Positions 1 to 9,091 of a stretch of DNA of 64,000 nucleotides are shown here, in pieces. The position numbers and the translations under genes were made by a program. The DNA lies in contig CAVVSF010000008.1 in the NCBI GenBank assembly GCA_963750915.1, forward strand, positions 558,001 to 622,000, written 5' to 3'. The notes under the pieces were generated by a model that searched no databases, was not told where the DNA came from, and was given only the letters and a program-made list of their open reading frames with translations. The first letter of the stretch is position 1. Each line of letters begins with the position of its first letter. Source of the stretch: DATBJJ01 sp963750915 (lineage in GTDB: Bacteria; Acidobacteriota; Vicinamibacteria; Vicinamibacterales; 2-12-FULL-66-21).

Positions 1-1668
1 ACGTCAACTCGCAGCAGGCCGCGGGCGTCCTCACCGACATCACGAAGGAGCTGCAGCAGCTGACGACGGCCCCGCCGCGCGTGAGCAAGGAGCAGGCGCA
101 GCTCGGCGCGACGGCCGTCGACCAGCTGCGCACCATCACTCGCGAGTGGTTCACGTTCTACAACGGCTACGACCCGCTCTTCACGTGGTGGATGGAGCAT
201 GCCCTACCGGAAGCTCGACGAATCGCTCACGGCCTATGCCACGCTGCTGCGTGACAAGGTCGCGGCCGAGAGCCTGCCGGCGGCAACCGTCGCGGCGGTG
301 GCGCCGGTCGAAGCCGGCGACGCAGTTGAAGTACGCCGACGTCCCCGATCTCGCCGCGATCATCGCCCTGCCCCAGGACGAAATGCGCGACATCGTCGTG
401 CGCTTCACCGGGAATCCCGGCGGCGGCCGCGGTGGCGGCGGCAGCACGCCGCAGCGCGGCGAGGCCTACTACACGGCGTGGCTCGAGGCACTGAAAACCG
501 TCGACTTCGACAAGCTGTCCCGCAACGCGAAGGTCGACTACCTGTTCATCCGCCGGACCGCGGAGACGCAGATCGCGCGGGCGCGGGCCAAGCTCGATCC
601 CAACCCGCCGCGCAAGCCGGACTCGAGCGGCATTCCCGGCCCGGCGCGCGGCCGCGACGGGCCTGATCCAGGACCTGACGGAGGCGATGATTCCGTACAC
701 GCCCGAAGAGCTGATCGCGCTCGCCGAGAAGGAGTTCGAGTGGTGCGACCGCGAGATGCTGAAGGCGTCGCGCGACATGGGCTTCGGCAACGACTGGAAG
801 AAGGCGATCGAGAAGACCAAGGACACGGCCGTGCCGCCGGGCGGCCAGCCGGCGATGATCCGCGATCTGCTCTACGAGGCGGTCGACTACCTGCGCGCCA
901 ACGACCTGATCACGGTGCCGCAGGTCGCCGCCGAGTCGCTCCACATGATCATGATGACGCCCGAGCGTCAGCTGGTGAACCCGTTCTTCACCGGCGGCGG
1001 CCAGATCAGCGTCTCCTATCCGACCAACACCATGGAGTACGAGGCGCGGCTGCAGAGCATGCGCGGCAACAACCCCGGCTTCTCGCACGCGACGGCGCAC
1101 CACGAGATGATCCCGGGCCACAACCTGGTCGGGTTCCTCGGCACCCGCTTCAACGACTACCGCGCCAACCTGCCGGGCGGCGGCGCGTTCTTCGGCGAGG
1201 GCTGGCCGCTCTACTGGGAGCTGACGCTCTGGGACATGGGCTTCAACAAGACGCCCGAGCAGCGCGTCGGCGCGCTGTTCTGGCGCATGCACCGCTGCGC
1301 CCGCATCATCTTCTCGCTCAAGTTCCACATGGGCCAGTGGTCGCCGCAGGAAGCGATCGACTTCCTCGTCGACCGCGTCGGCCACGAGCGTGAGAACGCG
1401 ATCGCGGAAGTGCGCCGCTCGTTCGATCCGGCGGCCGGCTACAACGCGCTCTACCAGGCGGCGTATCTCCTCGGCGGCCTGCAGCTGCGCGGGCTGCGGC
1501 GCGAAGCTGGTCGACTCGAAGATCATGACCAACGCCCAGTTCCACGACGAAATCATGCGCCAGGGCAGCATGCCGATCTCGCTGCTGCGCCTCGCCGTGC
1601 ATCCGAAGCTGCCGCTGACGCGGGAGATGGCGGTGGACTGGAAGTTCTACGGGGAGTTGAAGCCTTAG
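1..1668 (+). CDS. DUF885 family metallopeptidase-like protein, 5'-partial, frameshifted
   Basis: The gene enters from beyond the left edge and ends with TAG at 1666-1668. The DUF885 signature HHEMIPGH is visible near 1098-1121, followed by a conserved GEGWPLYWE segment; the family is predicted to contain zinc-dependent peptidases. Continuous family sequence is recovered only by changing frame near 195, 330, 655 and 1490. The stretches are YDPLFTWWM, then MPYRKLDESL, then LKYADVPDLAAI, then MIPYTPEELIALAEKEF, then AKLVDSKIMTNAQF. Four shifts in a well-conserved protein, with no internal stop inside any segment, fit sequencing indels better than an old pseudogene, but a recent pseudogene cannot be excluded. 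Family assignment is firm; functional state is unknown. Confidence 0.8.
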
Positions 1669-1722
1669 GAGCCGGGGTTCGGGGTTCGGGGCTCGGGGCT
1701 CGGGCTCGGGGCTCGGGCTCAG
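1669..1722. repeat. GGGGCTCGGG simple-repeat array (family 2)
   Basis: A run of imperfect 7-9 bp G-rich units (GGGGTTC, GGGGCTC, GGGCTCGG) starts immediately after the DUF885 stop codon. Related arrays lie at 7262-7313, 8981-9025 and 32707-32792, always between genes. Confidence 0.7.
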
Positions 1723-1789
1723 GATCTCTTCACGGTTTCTCAGCGACGGGTCACGACACGCCACGCCTTTCTCTCTATCGTGGTCGTCC

Positions 1790-2409
1790 ATGAGAGCGGC
1801 GTGCGTTGTGTTCGCGATCGCGTCGGTGATCCCATCGGCCGCGCTGGCGCAGGCCCGCGGTGCGTGCGAGCAGCGGCCGGCAATCGGCGCCGCGGCCGCG
1901 CTCTGGATGACCCGGGCCCAGGTCGATCCGACGCTCGCCAACGGCGGGACCAACGGGCTGGCCAAAACCGGTCGCCTGGGGCCGCAGTTCGCGGTGCACG
2001 CCTTCGTGCCGGTCAGCACACGCTGGAACGTCACGCCGGAGTTCAGCGCCGGCGGCAGCGAGGTGGCGGTGTATCGCGATGCCGCGGGTAACTACATCCC
2101 GGACATCCCGGCCGGGCGGCTCTCGACGCAGCGGCTGACCGTGGGAGTGATGCGGCGAGCACCCGCACACCGCACCGCCTGCCTCTACGCCGGCTTCCGG
2201 GTTGGGGTCTACCGGTTCAGCTACCAGGACGTCACCACAACCAGCCCCGGCCTTTCCCTCACCATCGGCGGCGACATCCCGATCGCGGCACGAATCGTGT
2301 TGTTCGTCGACGTCGACCTCGACATCGCGATCACGAAGACCGAGTCGCCGGCCATCGACGCGCCGTCGCCGGACCCCGGCCAATCGTCGGCCTGCGCTAC
2401 CGGTTCTGA
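1790..2409 (+). CDS. Putative small outer-membrane beta-barrel protein, frameshifted near C-terminus
   Basis: The N-terminus MRAACVVFAIASVIPSAALAQA is a clear signal peptide with an Ala-x-Ala cleavage site, so the product is exported. The rest alternates polar and hydrophobic residues like beta strands (for example ACLYAGFRVGVYRFSYQD and SLTIGGDIPIAARIVLFVDVDLDIAI). In the starting frame the reading runs on into the next gene. Shifting frame near 2380 gives the ending IVGLRYRF followed by TGA at 2407-2409, a typical C-terminal aromatic barrel signature recognised by the BAM machinery. I therefore read it as a roughly 205-residue outer-membrane protein with one indel. Substrate or role is unknown. 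Confidence 0.55.
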
Positions 2410-2509
2410 CTGCCGGCGCGCGCCGCGTCTCGCCGCGGCACGGAATGCGACAAGACCATCGGCAGCCCGCCGGCGTCAGAAAGGCACACACGCCACGTCT
2501 GGAGGAGTG

Positions 2510-2933
2510 ATGACCAGTGCCCTCGCCGCGATCGCGTCCCTGACCGTCGTCGCTGTCGTCTCGTCGCTCTCCCCTTCGGCGCCGGCGCAGCTGTCCGCCG
2601 AGGCAGCCATCACCAAGGCCGAAACGGTGTTCGACGAACCTGCAGGCCGGGAAGTCCGCCGACATCGTGAAGGAGCTCGACGCCAAGCTGACCGAGGCGC
2701 TGCCCGAGCAGAAGCTGCGCGGCGCGTGGACGGAGCTCACCAGCCAGTTCGGCGCGTTCAAGAGCATCAACGAGCGGCGTGAAGGACCGTTTCAGGGCCG
2801 CCAGGCCGTCGAGCTGATTCTCGCCTTCGAGAAGGAGACCATCGTCATGCGGACGGTGTTCAACAGCGACGGCAAGATCGGCGGCCTCGCGTTTCGACCG
2901 CTCGCCAACGCGCAGCTGCCGCCGAAGAAGTGA
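2510..2933 (+). CDS. DUF3887-like secreted protein, frameshifted
   Basis: A GGAGG ribosome site at 2501-2505 precedes ATG 2510. The N-terminus MTSALAAIASLTVVAVVSSL...APAQ is a signal peptide. After a frame change near 2638 the mature part continues as LQAGKSADIVKELDAKLTEALPEQKL, then WTELTSQFGAFKSI, ending PLANAQLPPKK. This layout (helical N-terminal part, then a strand-rich FNSDGKIGGLAF end) matches the DUF3887 module found alone or in front of secreted alpha/beta hydrolases. Here it stands alone because the stop at 2931-2933 is followed by non-coding sequence. Molecular role is unknown. Confidence 0.6.
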
Positions 2934-3057
2934 GTCCACTGACGGCGGAACCCTCAATGAGAAGCGGGCGAGCGCAGCAAGCGAGCCGCCTTCGGTCGTG
3001 GATCACGAATGTATTGGGCGAAAGCGATTCGAGGATTCATGTTGATGGTTCTCACCA

Positions 3058-5743
3058 TCATTTCGTCCACCCGATGCGGACGTGGATGACATCCGACTCC
3101 GGTTGTTCGACGGCTTGCGGAATAAAGAAGCGTGAGCCGTCGCGCGACACGGCCAGGAAGTTCAGATCCCCGAACGTGGTCGCGGGAAGACGAGCGGGGA
3201 ACAGCGGCATCGGTGTACCTGCCTGCAGCTTATTGCCTCGAGCAGCCAGGGGAACCGACCAGACATAGTTGCGACCCTGGTGCTCATCGAGGTACACGAT
3301 TTCTTTTCCATCCTTGCGCCACACCGGATAATTCCCTCGGCTGGTCACCTGCTGCGGTAATCCCGTTCCAGGGTACGGCTGCACGTAAGTGCCTCCGCCG
3401 GTGTAGATCCTCCGCGTTCACTCCCCGCTGCGGAGGCCGTGTACACAATCCAGCGCCCATCTGGCGAAAAGCGGGCATGTGCAATCGTCTCGCCCGTCTG
3501 AAGCAGAGACTTCGGTTCCACCTGTACATCGTCGAGCGAAAGCGAGAACACCGTCGTATCCAATATCCCCCGATTGAGCAGCAGCGCCTTGCCGTCCGGA
3601 GAAATGTCTTGCAGAGACCACATTCCGGACGGTTTCGCCAACTCGCGAACTGGCCCTTGCCCGGCGACAGAGCGTTCCATCACGCGGCTATCGTTTCCGG
3701 GAGCCACGTTGATGAGCTTGGAACCATCCGGCGACCACTGCGTGCTCAGATCGCCCTGCTCCAACTGCTGCCGACCAGGTCGGCCGGGCTCCAGCAGCCA
3801 CGCGGTCGCGTTGAATCCCACGAGCAGACGTGTCTCGTCGGGCGCAAGCCTGAGCGTCTGGACGACCGTAGGGGGACCAGCCGTGCCGATCTCCTTTCCC
3901 CCTCGATCGAAAATCGTCACCTGCGACAGACCTGCCGTGCCGGGACGCCAAGCCACGACGCCCCCACGTGAAACGGAAAAGTGCGCGGCATAGAACGACG
4001 GCGACGACGCGACCCGTTGCTGGATTAACTCCGGTCCGCCCTCGAGTGTTCTGGTCGTGCGGTTTAACGTTTGCGCGTAGAGGTTGTCATTGCGAACAAA
4101 CAGGATGCGTCCTCCACCCGCGGGCGTATACCGGACCGCGGTGGTGTTCTTCATCAGCAGAACAGGATCGGCCGCGCGGCCGTCGCGCAGCGTGGCGAGG
4201 TAGATTTCCGACTCCTCGGTTTGTGACGCAGCTGCCATGACCAGGAAATCCTCGCTCCCCGGCAGGAACTGCGGCCAATAAAGAAAGAACCCGCCCTTCG
4301 TCAGCGAGACTTCGACTCGTTTAGCGACTCCGCTACCCGCCGGGACGACGTACAGACCCGGACCGCCCTCCACCGCTCCTGCAACGAGCAAGGTGCCGTT
4401 GTCGCTCCAACTTCCACCCACCATCGTGGTCACATTGTTTGCGACAATTTCCGGCGCGCCGTCCGGCACACGCATCTTCTTCAGGTTGGTGCCGTCGCTG
4501 AACACGAACGTTCGCGAGTCCGGAGACCAGAATCCGGGGTTTCTGAAACCGCCTGTGCGCACGGGTTCCGGCGCGAGTGCGTTCAAGCGCCGTACCTGCA
4601 TGCCCCCGCCACTGCCAGCCGATACGATATTTCTATAAAAGATCACTGCAGAGCCGTCGGGCGAAATTTCGGGGGTTGCGTGCAGGTCGCCTACGGGCGC
4701 GATGCTTCCTGCCGTCGGCACGATCGTCAACGCCAAATCCGCGGCCGTTACGCCGGTAGCCGCCGGCCGCGGCCGCCACCACCCGACGACCGCGATCGTG
4801 GCAAGAACCGCCGCCGCGGCCTAAGCAACCGAGCGATAGACGGGCCTCGGCCGACGCGGAACTTCAGTTCCGCTCGCAGGGGCCGCGAGATACTGAGCAA
4901 TCGCAACCCGCGCCTCGCCGATATCGCGCAGGCGTGTCTTTGCGTCGCGATCGAGGCATCGACGAAGCAGGGTCTTGATCGGCGCCGGCGCTCTCAACGA
5001 GTCGAAGTTGATCGAGCTGCGCAAGACGTCGGCGAGCGTGTGAACGACCGTATCGCCGCCGAACAGCCGCCGCCCGCAGAGCATTTCCCACAGGACGACG
5101 CCGAACGCCCAAATGTCGGCGCGGCGATCGACCGGAGTCCCTGCGGCTTGCTCCGGACTCATGTACGCGGCAGTGCCCAGGATCATCCCGACCTGCGTCA
5201 TCGCTGGCGACGTGATCGTCGGAGCCTGCGAGGTGTTCACAGCCGACGATCCAGCGGGCTCCATGGCCTTCGCGAGCCCGAAGTCGAGCACCTTGACCGT
5301 GCCATCAGGTCGTACCTTGATGTTCGCCGGCTTCAGATCGCGGTGGACGATGCCCTGCTCGTGGGCGGCTTCGAGCGCCTCCGCAATCTGCTTCGCGATC
5401 AGCAGTGACTCGTCGATTGGAATCGGGCCTCTTCGCGATTCGATCGGCGAGAGCGTCGGTCCCTCGACCAGCTCCATCACGAGCGCGGTCGTGCCCGCCG
5501 CTCTTTTCCAAGCCATAGATGGCCGCGATGTTCGGATGGTTCAGTGCTGCAAGAGTCTTCGCTTCACGGTCGAACCGGGCCAGGCGATCGGCGTCGGCAG
5601 CGAAACGCCGCGGGGAGCACCTTGATGGCTACCTGCCGCGCCAGGTTGGTGTCCGTTGCGCAATACACCTCGCCCATCCCGCCCACGCCTATATGGGCGG
5701 TGACTTGGTACGGTCCGAGGCGGGCGCCAAGGGCTAACGACAT
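3058..5743 (-). CDS. Serine/threonine protein kinase with C-terminal TolB/PD40 propeller, frameshifted
   Basis: ATG at 5743 opens MSLALGARLGPYQV. Kinase motifs follow in order: glycine loop GVGGMGEVY, VAIKVL, catalytic loop HRDLKPANIK, DFGLAK, and SPEQAAG with DIWAFGVVLWEML. After the kinase (about residues 1-290) comes one hydrophobic helix (AAAAVLATIAVVGWW), then an extracytoplasmic TolB-like propeller with repeated ISPDG, WSPDS and FSPDG blades to the stop at 3058. This is the membrane PknB-like plus WD40/PD40 type abundant in Acidobacteriota, probably sensing a periplasmic ligand and phosphorylating cytoplasmic targets. Reading needs frame changes near 5600, 5500, 4825 and 3412. Every catalytic residue is intact, so I favour indel errors over inactivation. 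Confidence 0.8.
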
Positions 5744-6034
5744 AGTAAGTCGCTGGAACTATACGGGGTCGTTGCGTCGCGAGCGGATGCGTACCGAGCG
5801 ACGCCGCAATGGCGACCAAACGGTCCTCTGGAACATTGGTGCGCCCGGCCCACCTTCGCGCTCCGCGCTACGGCGCGCTCGGGCCTGCACCTTCGCATGG
5901 CTTGCCAACGGTAGCTCACGCCGCTGGCAAGTGTGAGCTTGAAGGTTGGTGCCCCCGGGGGCGCGCTCGAAAGGTTGCACGATCCGTTTTCAGGGGATCG
6001 CCTCTTGATCCTACCTCGACCGCGCATCCGGCAT
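5744..6034. other. Gene-poor spacer upstream of the kinase gene
   Basis: Nothing convincing is coded here on either strand. A short inverted pair (GTGAGCTT / AAGTGTGAGC-like elements near 5908-5940) and GC-rich patches are visible. It should contain the promoter of the leftward kinase gene, but no clear sigma-70 boxes can be assigned. Confidence 0.4.
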
Positions 6035-6145
6035 TCAGAGATGCCGTCGGACCCACGGCAGCAGAACGGCCCAAAGCATCAATCCGGCCGGAAGCAGACC
6101 GAAGAGTATCAACTGCCAGACCGTGCGCATCTTGAACGTTGCCAT
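6035..6145 (-). CDS. Possible 36-residue single-span membrane protein
   Basis: An ATG on the minus strand at 6145 opens 36 codons ending with TGA at 6035-6037. The product begins MATFKMRTVWQ, continues with a hydrophobic helix (LILFGLLPAGLMLWAVLL) and ends PWVRRHL: basic, helix, basic. This is the pattern of bacterial single-pass small membrane proteins. GAAAG 6 bases upstream is only a weak ribosome site. It lies alone between a tRNA and the kinase gene in a 500-bp stretch otherwise without genes. I do not recognise a family, and chance cannot be ruled out for so short a frame. Confidence 0.35.
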   Translation of the reverse strand: MATFKMRTVWQLILFGLLPAGLMLWAVLLPWVRRHL

Positions 6146-6229
6146 TTGATCTTTCAAGCGAACGAGCGCAGCGAGTGAGCCACGCGACCGGAGCGAGCCG
6201 ACGAAGCGGCGCGCGGGAGCGTGTAGGGG

Positions 6230-6256
6230 AGTTCGAGGGGCGAAGCCCCTCGATTA
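6230..6256 (-). terminator. Hairpin terminator downstream of tRNA-Arg
   Basis: CGAGGGGC-GAA-GCCCCTCG forms an 8-bp perfect stem with a 3-nt loop at 6234-6252, about 10 bases beyond the tRNA 3' end. No long T-run follows, so intrinsic activity is uncertain. The same hairpin with the same flanks recurs at 63592-63612 directly after another minus-strand gene. Confidence 0.5.
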
Positions 6257-6261
6257 AGTAT

Positions 6262-6334
<73 letters not shown>

Positions 6335-6376
6335 GAACGGCCATCGTAGCACACGGTTTCGGCGCAAGGCGGCGCG

Positions 6377-7213
6377 TCAGCGTGCCTGATCGACCCACGT
6401 CAGCACGAACGACGCCGCGTCCTCCCACCCCGGCTCGTTGTGCAGCTCGTGATACCAGCCGTCCCAGATTCGCAGCGTCGCGCGGCCGCCCGCGGCGGCG
6501 ACGAACTCGCGCGACGCCTCGATGCTCGTGATCCGATCGGCGCTGCCGTGCATGACGAGGGTCGGCAGCCGCAGCGCGCCGGCTTGCGCCAGCGCGAAGC
6601 CGCCCGCGTCGTGGACGGCGGTGAAGAGCCCGGCGCTGATGCGATCGTGCACGAGCGGATCCGACTCGACGCGCTCCCCCACTGCGGGATCGCGCGACAG
6701 CGCCGCGACCGCGAGGCCGGTGCGCTGGACGAACGACGGCGCGGCGCGGCGAAGCAGCCGGGCGGCGGCAATCTTCCAGGCCGGCGGCGCGAACGCGAGC
6801 CGGAGATAGGGCGACGTTGCCACCACGGCGACGACGGCGGCAAGCGGCGGCTGCCGCCGGATCGCGTAGTTCAACACCAGGTTGCCGCCCAGGCTGTGGC
6901 CGTAGAGCACGACCGGGCGATCAGGCCAGCGCTGGGCGACGGCGTCGAGAAGCGCCCCGATGTCGTCGAGCAGCTGGTCGTAGGAAGGCGTGTGCCCGCG
7001 CGGTCCGTCGGAGCGCCCGTGGCCGCGGTGATCGAAGCCGGCCGACGCGTAGCCGCGCTGCCGCCAGAACTCGCTCAGATGATCGTAGCGCCGGCTGTGC
7101 TCGCCCATGCCGTGCACGAGGGCGATGACGCCGCGCGGTTCCCTGGCGGGCTCTCTCGTCCACGCATACAGCCGCGTGTCGTCGCTGGCGCGGAGAAATG
7201 TGTCGCGATGCAC
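6377..7213 (-). CDS. Alpha/beta hydrolase, monoacylglycerol lipase/lysophospholipase type
   Basis: The 278-residue product opens MHRDTFLRASDDTRLYAW and has no signal peptide. The Hydrolase_4 layout is complete: oxyanion segment VHGMGEHSRRY, DHRGHGRSDGPRGH, nucleophile elbow GHSLGG, acid HGSADRITS and catalytic histidine in WYHELHNE. This combination is typical of PldB-like and monoglyceride lipase enzymes that release fatty acids from monoacylglycerols or lysophospholipids. It is a single gene; the next gene leftward is the tRNA. Substrate is inferred from family only. Confidence 0.85.
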   Translation of the reverse strand: MHRDTFLRASDDTRLYAWTREPAREPRGVIALVHGMGEHSRRYDHLSEFWRQRGYASAGFDHRGHGRSDGPRGHTPSYDQLLDDIGALLDAVAQRWPDRPVVLYGHSLGGNLVLNYAIRRQPPLAAVVAVVATSPYLRLAFAPPAWKIAAARLLRRAAPSFVQRTGLAVAALSRDPAVGERVESDPLVHDRISAGLFTAVHDAGGFALAQAGALRLPTLVMHGSADRITSIEASREFVAAAGGRATLRIWDGWYHELHNEPGWEDAASFVLTWVDQAR

Positions 7214-7261
7214 GCGGTGTGTGCGTTGAGGGCCGACGTAAGCCGCGGCCTACGCTACGAA

Positions 7262-7313
7262 GCCTGAGCCTGAGCTGAGCCCTGAGCCCTGAGCCCTAAG
7301 CCCTGAGCCTATT
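7262..7313. repeat. GAGCCCT simple-repeat array (family 2)
   Basis: Six or so imperfect GCCCTGA / GCCTGAG units fill the gap between the hydrolase start and the methyltransferase stop. It is the complement orientation of the arrays at 1669 and 32707. Confidence 0.7.
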
Positions 7314-8175
7314 TTTTAGCGCGAACGGCCTTGAACGGCGTCGTCGTGCCGCTGATGGCCATCGTCCCCGTCATGGTGTCGCCGACGACGCGCCCCTCGA
7401 TCTGCGCACCGGTGGCGCTGGTGAACTGAATCCGCTCGCCGCGCATGCGGCCGTTGGCGATCGGCTGGCCGTGCAGCGAGCCGCTCAGCATCTGGAACTC
7501 CTGCTTCAGCGTCAGCTCCCCTTGCGGCAGCGTCCACGTGCCCTCGGCCTTCGCCGGGACGATCCAGAGCTGCGACGTGCACCAGTTGGTGCAGTCGTTC
7601 TCGACCTTCTCGCTCTCGTCCGGCGTCCACCCCGAGATGCCGAAGGTGTTGACGACGATGCGCGTGCCGGGCTTCATGGCGAGGAACTTGTCGACCATCT
7701 TGTCCATGTTCTCGGTGAGCAGGAACAGCGCCAGCACGGTCGCCTTCGAGACGTCGGCCGCGTACATGTCGCCCTGGACGAACTTGGCGAGATGGCCGAC
7801 GCCTTCCTTCTCCGCGGCGCGGTTCGAGAGCGTCACGAGATCGGCGTTCCACTCGACGCCGACGCCGCGGGCGCCGCGCTTGGCCGCGGCGATGATGTTG
7901 CGGCCGTCGCCCGAACCGAGATCCATCACGAAGTCGTTCTTCGTCACCTTGGCCATGTCGAGCATCTTCTCGACCAGCGCCGGCGACGTCGGCACCCACA
8001 CGGCGTCCTTGCCCGGCTGCCCGACGGTCGGCTTGTACTGATCGGGAGCAGTTGCCTGAGTTTGCGCCTGTGCCTGCGCCTGCGCCGCCGACAGCAGGCA
8101 CAGCGCCACCGCCGCACACACGACAGCCACCAGCCGCGCCGCCTGCTTCCACACGTCGTGTCGTGCGTTCATCAC
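7309..8175 (-). CDS. Class I SAM-dependent methyltransferase-like protein with signal peptide
   Basis: The product has 288 residues. After MMNARHDVWKQAAR comes a hydrophobic stretch and a Gln/Ala-rich end (LLSAAQAQAQAQ), which reads as a Sec signal peptide. The mature part contains motif I DLGSGDGRNIIAAAKRG, acidic motif II GVEWN, and YAADVSKATVLALFLLTENMD around motif IV, as in small Rossmann methyltransferases. The last third (WIVPAKAEGTWTLPQGELTL to the end) is a beta-rich extension. It starts 14 bases after the reductase gene stop, so the two probably share a transcript. SAM is not known to be available in the periplasm, so either the leader is a membrane anchor with cytoplasmic domain or the domain has another use. 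Confidence 0.7.
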   Translation of the reverse strand: MMNARHDVWKQAARLVAVVCAAVALCLLSAAQAQAQAQTQATAPDQYKPTVGQPGKDAVWVPTSPALVEKMLDMAKVTKNDFVMDLGSGDGRNIIAAAKRGARGVGVEWNADLVTLSNRAAEKEGVGHLAKFVQGDMYAADVSKATVLALFLLTENMDKMVDKFLAMKPGTRIVVNTFGISGWTPDESEKVENDCTNWCTSQLWIVPAKAEGTWTLPQGELTLKQEFQMLSGSLHGQPIANGRMRGERIQFTSATGAQIEGRVVGDTMTGTMAISGTTTPFKAVRAKK

Positions 8176-8188
8176 CCCTACCTCCCGA

Positions 8189-8965
8189 TCACTCGCCCGC
8201 GCTGTGCTTGGGCAGGAAATAGACCTCTTCCTTCATCGCCTCCTTCGTCCAGCCGCGGCGGCGAAGGATCGACTTGCCATGCTCGACCATGTCGGGATGG
8301 CCGCACAAATAAGCCGTGGTGTCGTGGCCGTTGAGCGACCAGCGATCGGTGTACTTGCGGATCAGGTCGTCGACGCGCCCGACTTCGCGCGTCCACTCCG
8401 GGTCGTCCCACGGCCGGCTGACTGTCGGCACGTAGGTCAGCCACGGCACCTCGTCCGCGATACGCTCGAGCTCCTCGCGATAGCCGAACTCGCGCGACTT
8501 GCTGGCGCCGTGCACGACGAAGAGATGATGGGTGCCGTCGAAGCGGCCTTCCTTCCAGTCGCTGAGCAGCGTTCGTGCGTAGCTGACGAACGGCGCGACG
8601 CCGGTGACCGTGCACAGCAGCAGGTGGCGCGTCCGGCCACTCGTCAGATCGAGCGTGAAGCGCCCCTTGGGGGCTTTGCGCGCCGTGACGTCCGCGCCGA
8701 CGCCGAGCTTGAAGAGGAGCGGCGTGAGCTCGCCCTGCGGCACGAGCTCGAAGAAGAACTCCAGCTCGCGCTCGTAAGGCGAGGAGACGATCGAATACGC
8801 GCGCTCGATCAGCCCCTTCTCCCCCGGCGCACCGAGCGTCGCGTACTGCCCGGCCGTGAACTTGAACTCCGCCCCGGGATCGACTCGAACCATCCACAGG
8901 TCGTCCGCGAACTCGACCCGCTCGGTGATGCGCGCCTGGAAGAACTTGTCAGGGCTCTGGGTCAT
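8189..8965 (-). CDS. fpr: Ferredoxin/flavodoxin--NADP+ reductase
   Basis: The 258-residue protein is the bacterial FNR type. The FAD site RAYSIVSSP follows FTAGQYATLG. The NADP-binding half carries TGVAPFVSYARTLL, VHGASKSREFGYREEL and the CGHP motif (YLCGHPDMVEHG). It moves electrons between NADPH and ferredoxin or flavodoxin in the cytoplasm. There is no signal peptide. It is first in a two-gene leftward operon with the exported methyltransferase. The tail is about ten residues longer than the conserved aromatic end of the E. coli enzyme and lacks a terminal Trp. Symbol by homology only. Confidence 0.85.
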   Translation of the reverse strand: MTQSPDKFFQARITERVEFADDLWMVRVDPGAEFKFTAGQYATLGAPGEKGLIERAYSIVSSPYERELEFFFELVPQGELTPLLFKLGVGADVTARKAPKGRFTLDLTSGRTRHLLLCTVTGVAPFVSYARTLLSDWKEGRFDGTHHLFVVHGASKSREFGYREELERIADEVPWLTYVPTVSRPWDDPEWTREVGRVDDLIRKYTDRWSLNGHDTTAYLCGHPDMVEHGKSILRRRGWTKEAMKEEVYFLPKHSAGE

Positions 8966-8980
8966 TCGGTGATCCTTGTC

Positions 8981-9025
8981 GGCTCAGGGCTCAGGGCTTA
9001 GGGTTTAGGGTTCAGGGTTGGGAGT
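8981..9025. repeat. GGGCTCAGG/GGGTTTA simple-repeat array (family 2)
   Basis: Imperfect 7-bp units (GGGCTCA, GGGCTTA, GGGTTTA, GGGTTCA) lie between the divergent reductase and ABC genes. The GGGTTTA units look telomere-like by chance. Confidence 0.65.
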
Positions 9026-9091
9026 TCGGGCTCCGAGGAAGATATCAGGGATTCAGGCCGAAACCCGCGCCTCCATGCCCCGGTCCCGGAT

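Noticed and set aside
8981..9025. GGGTTTAGGG units as telomere or integrated telomeric repeat
   Set aside because: Only one or two such units occur, mixed with GGGCTCA variants of the intergenic array family.
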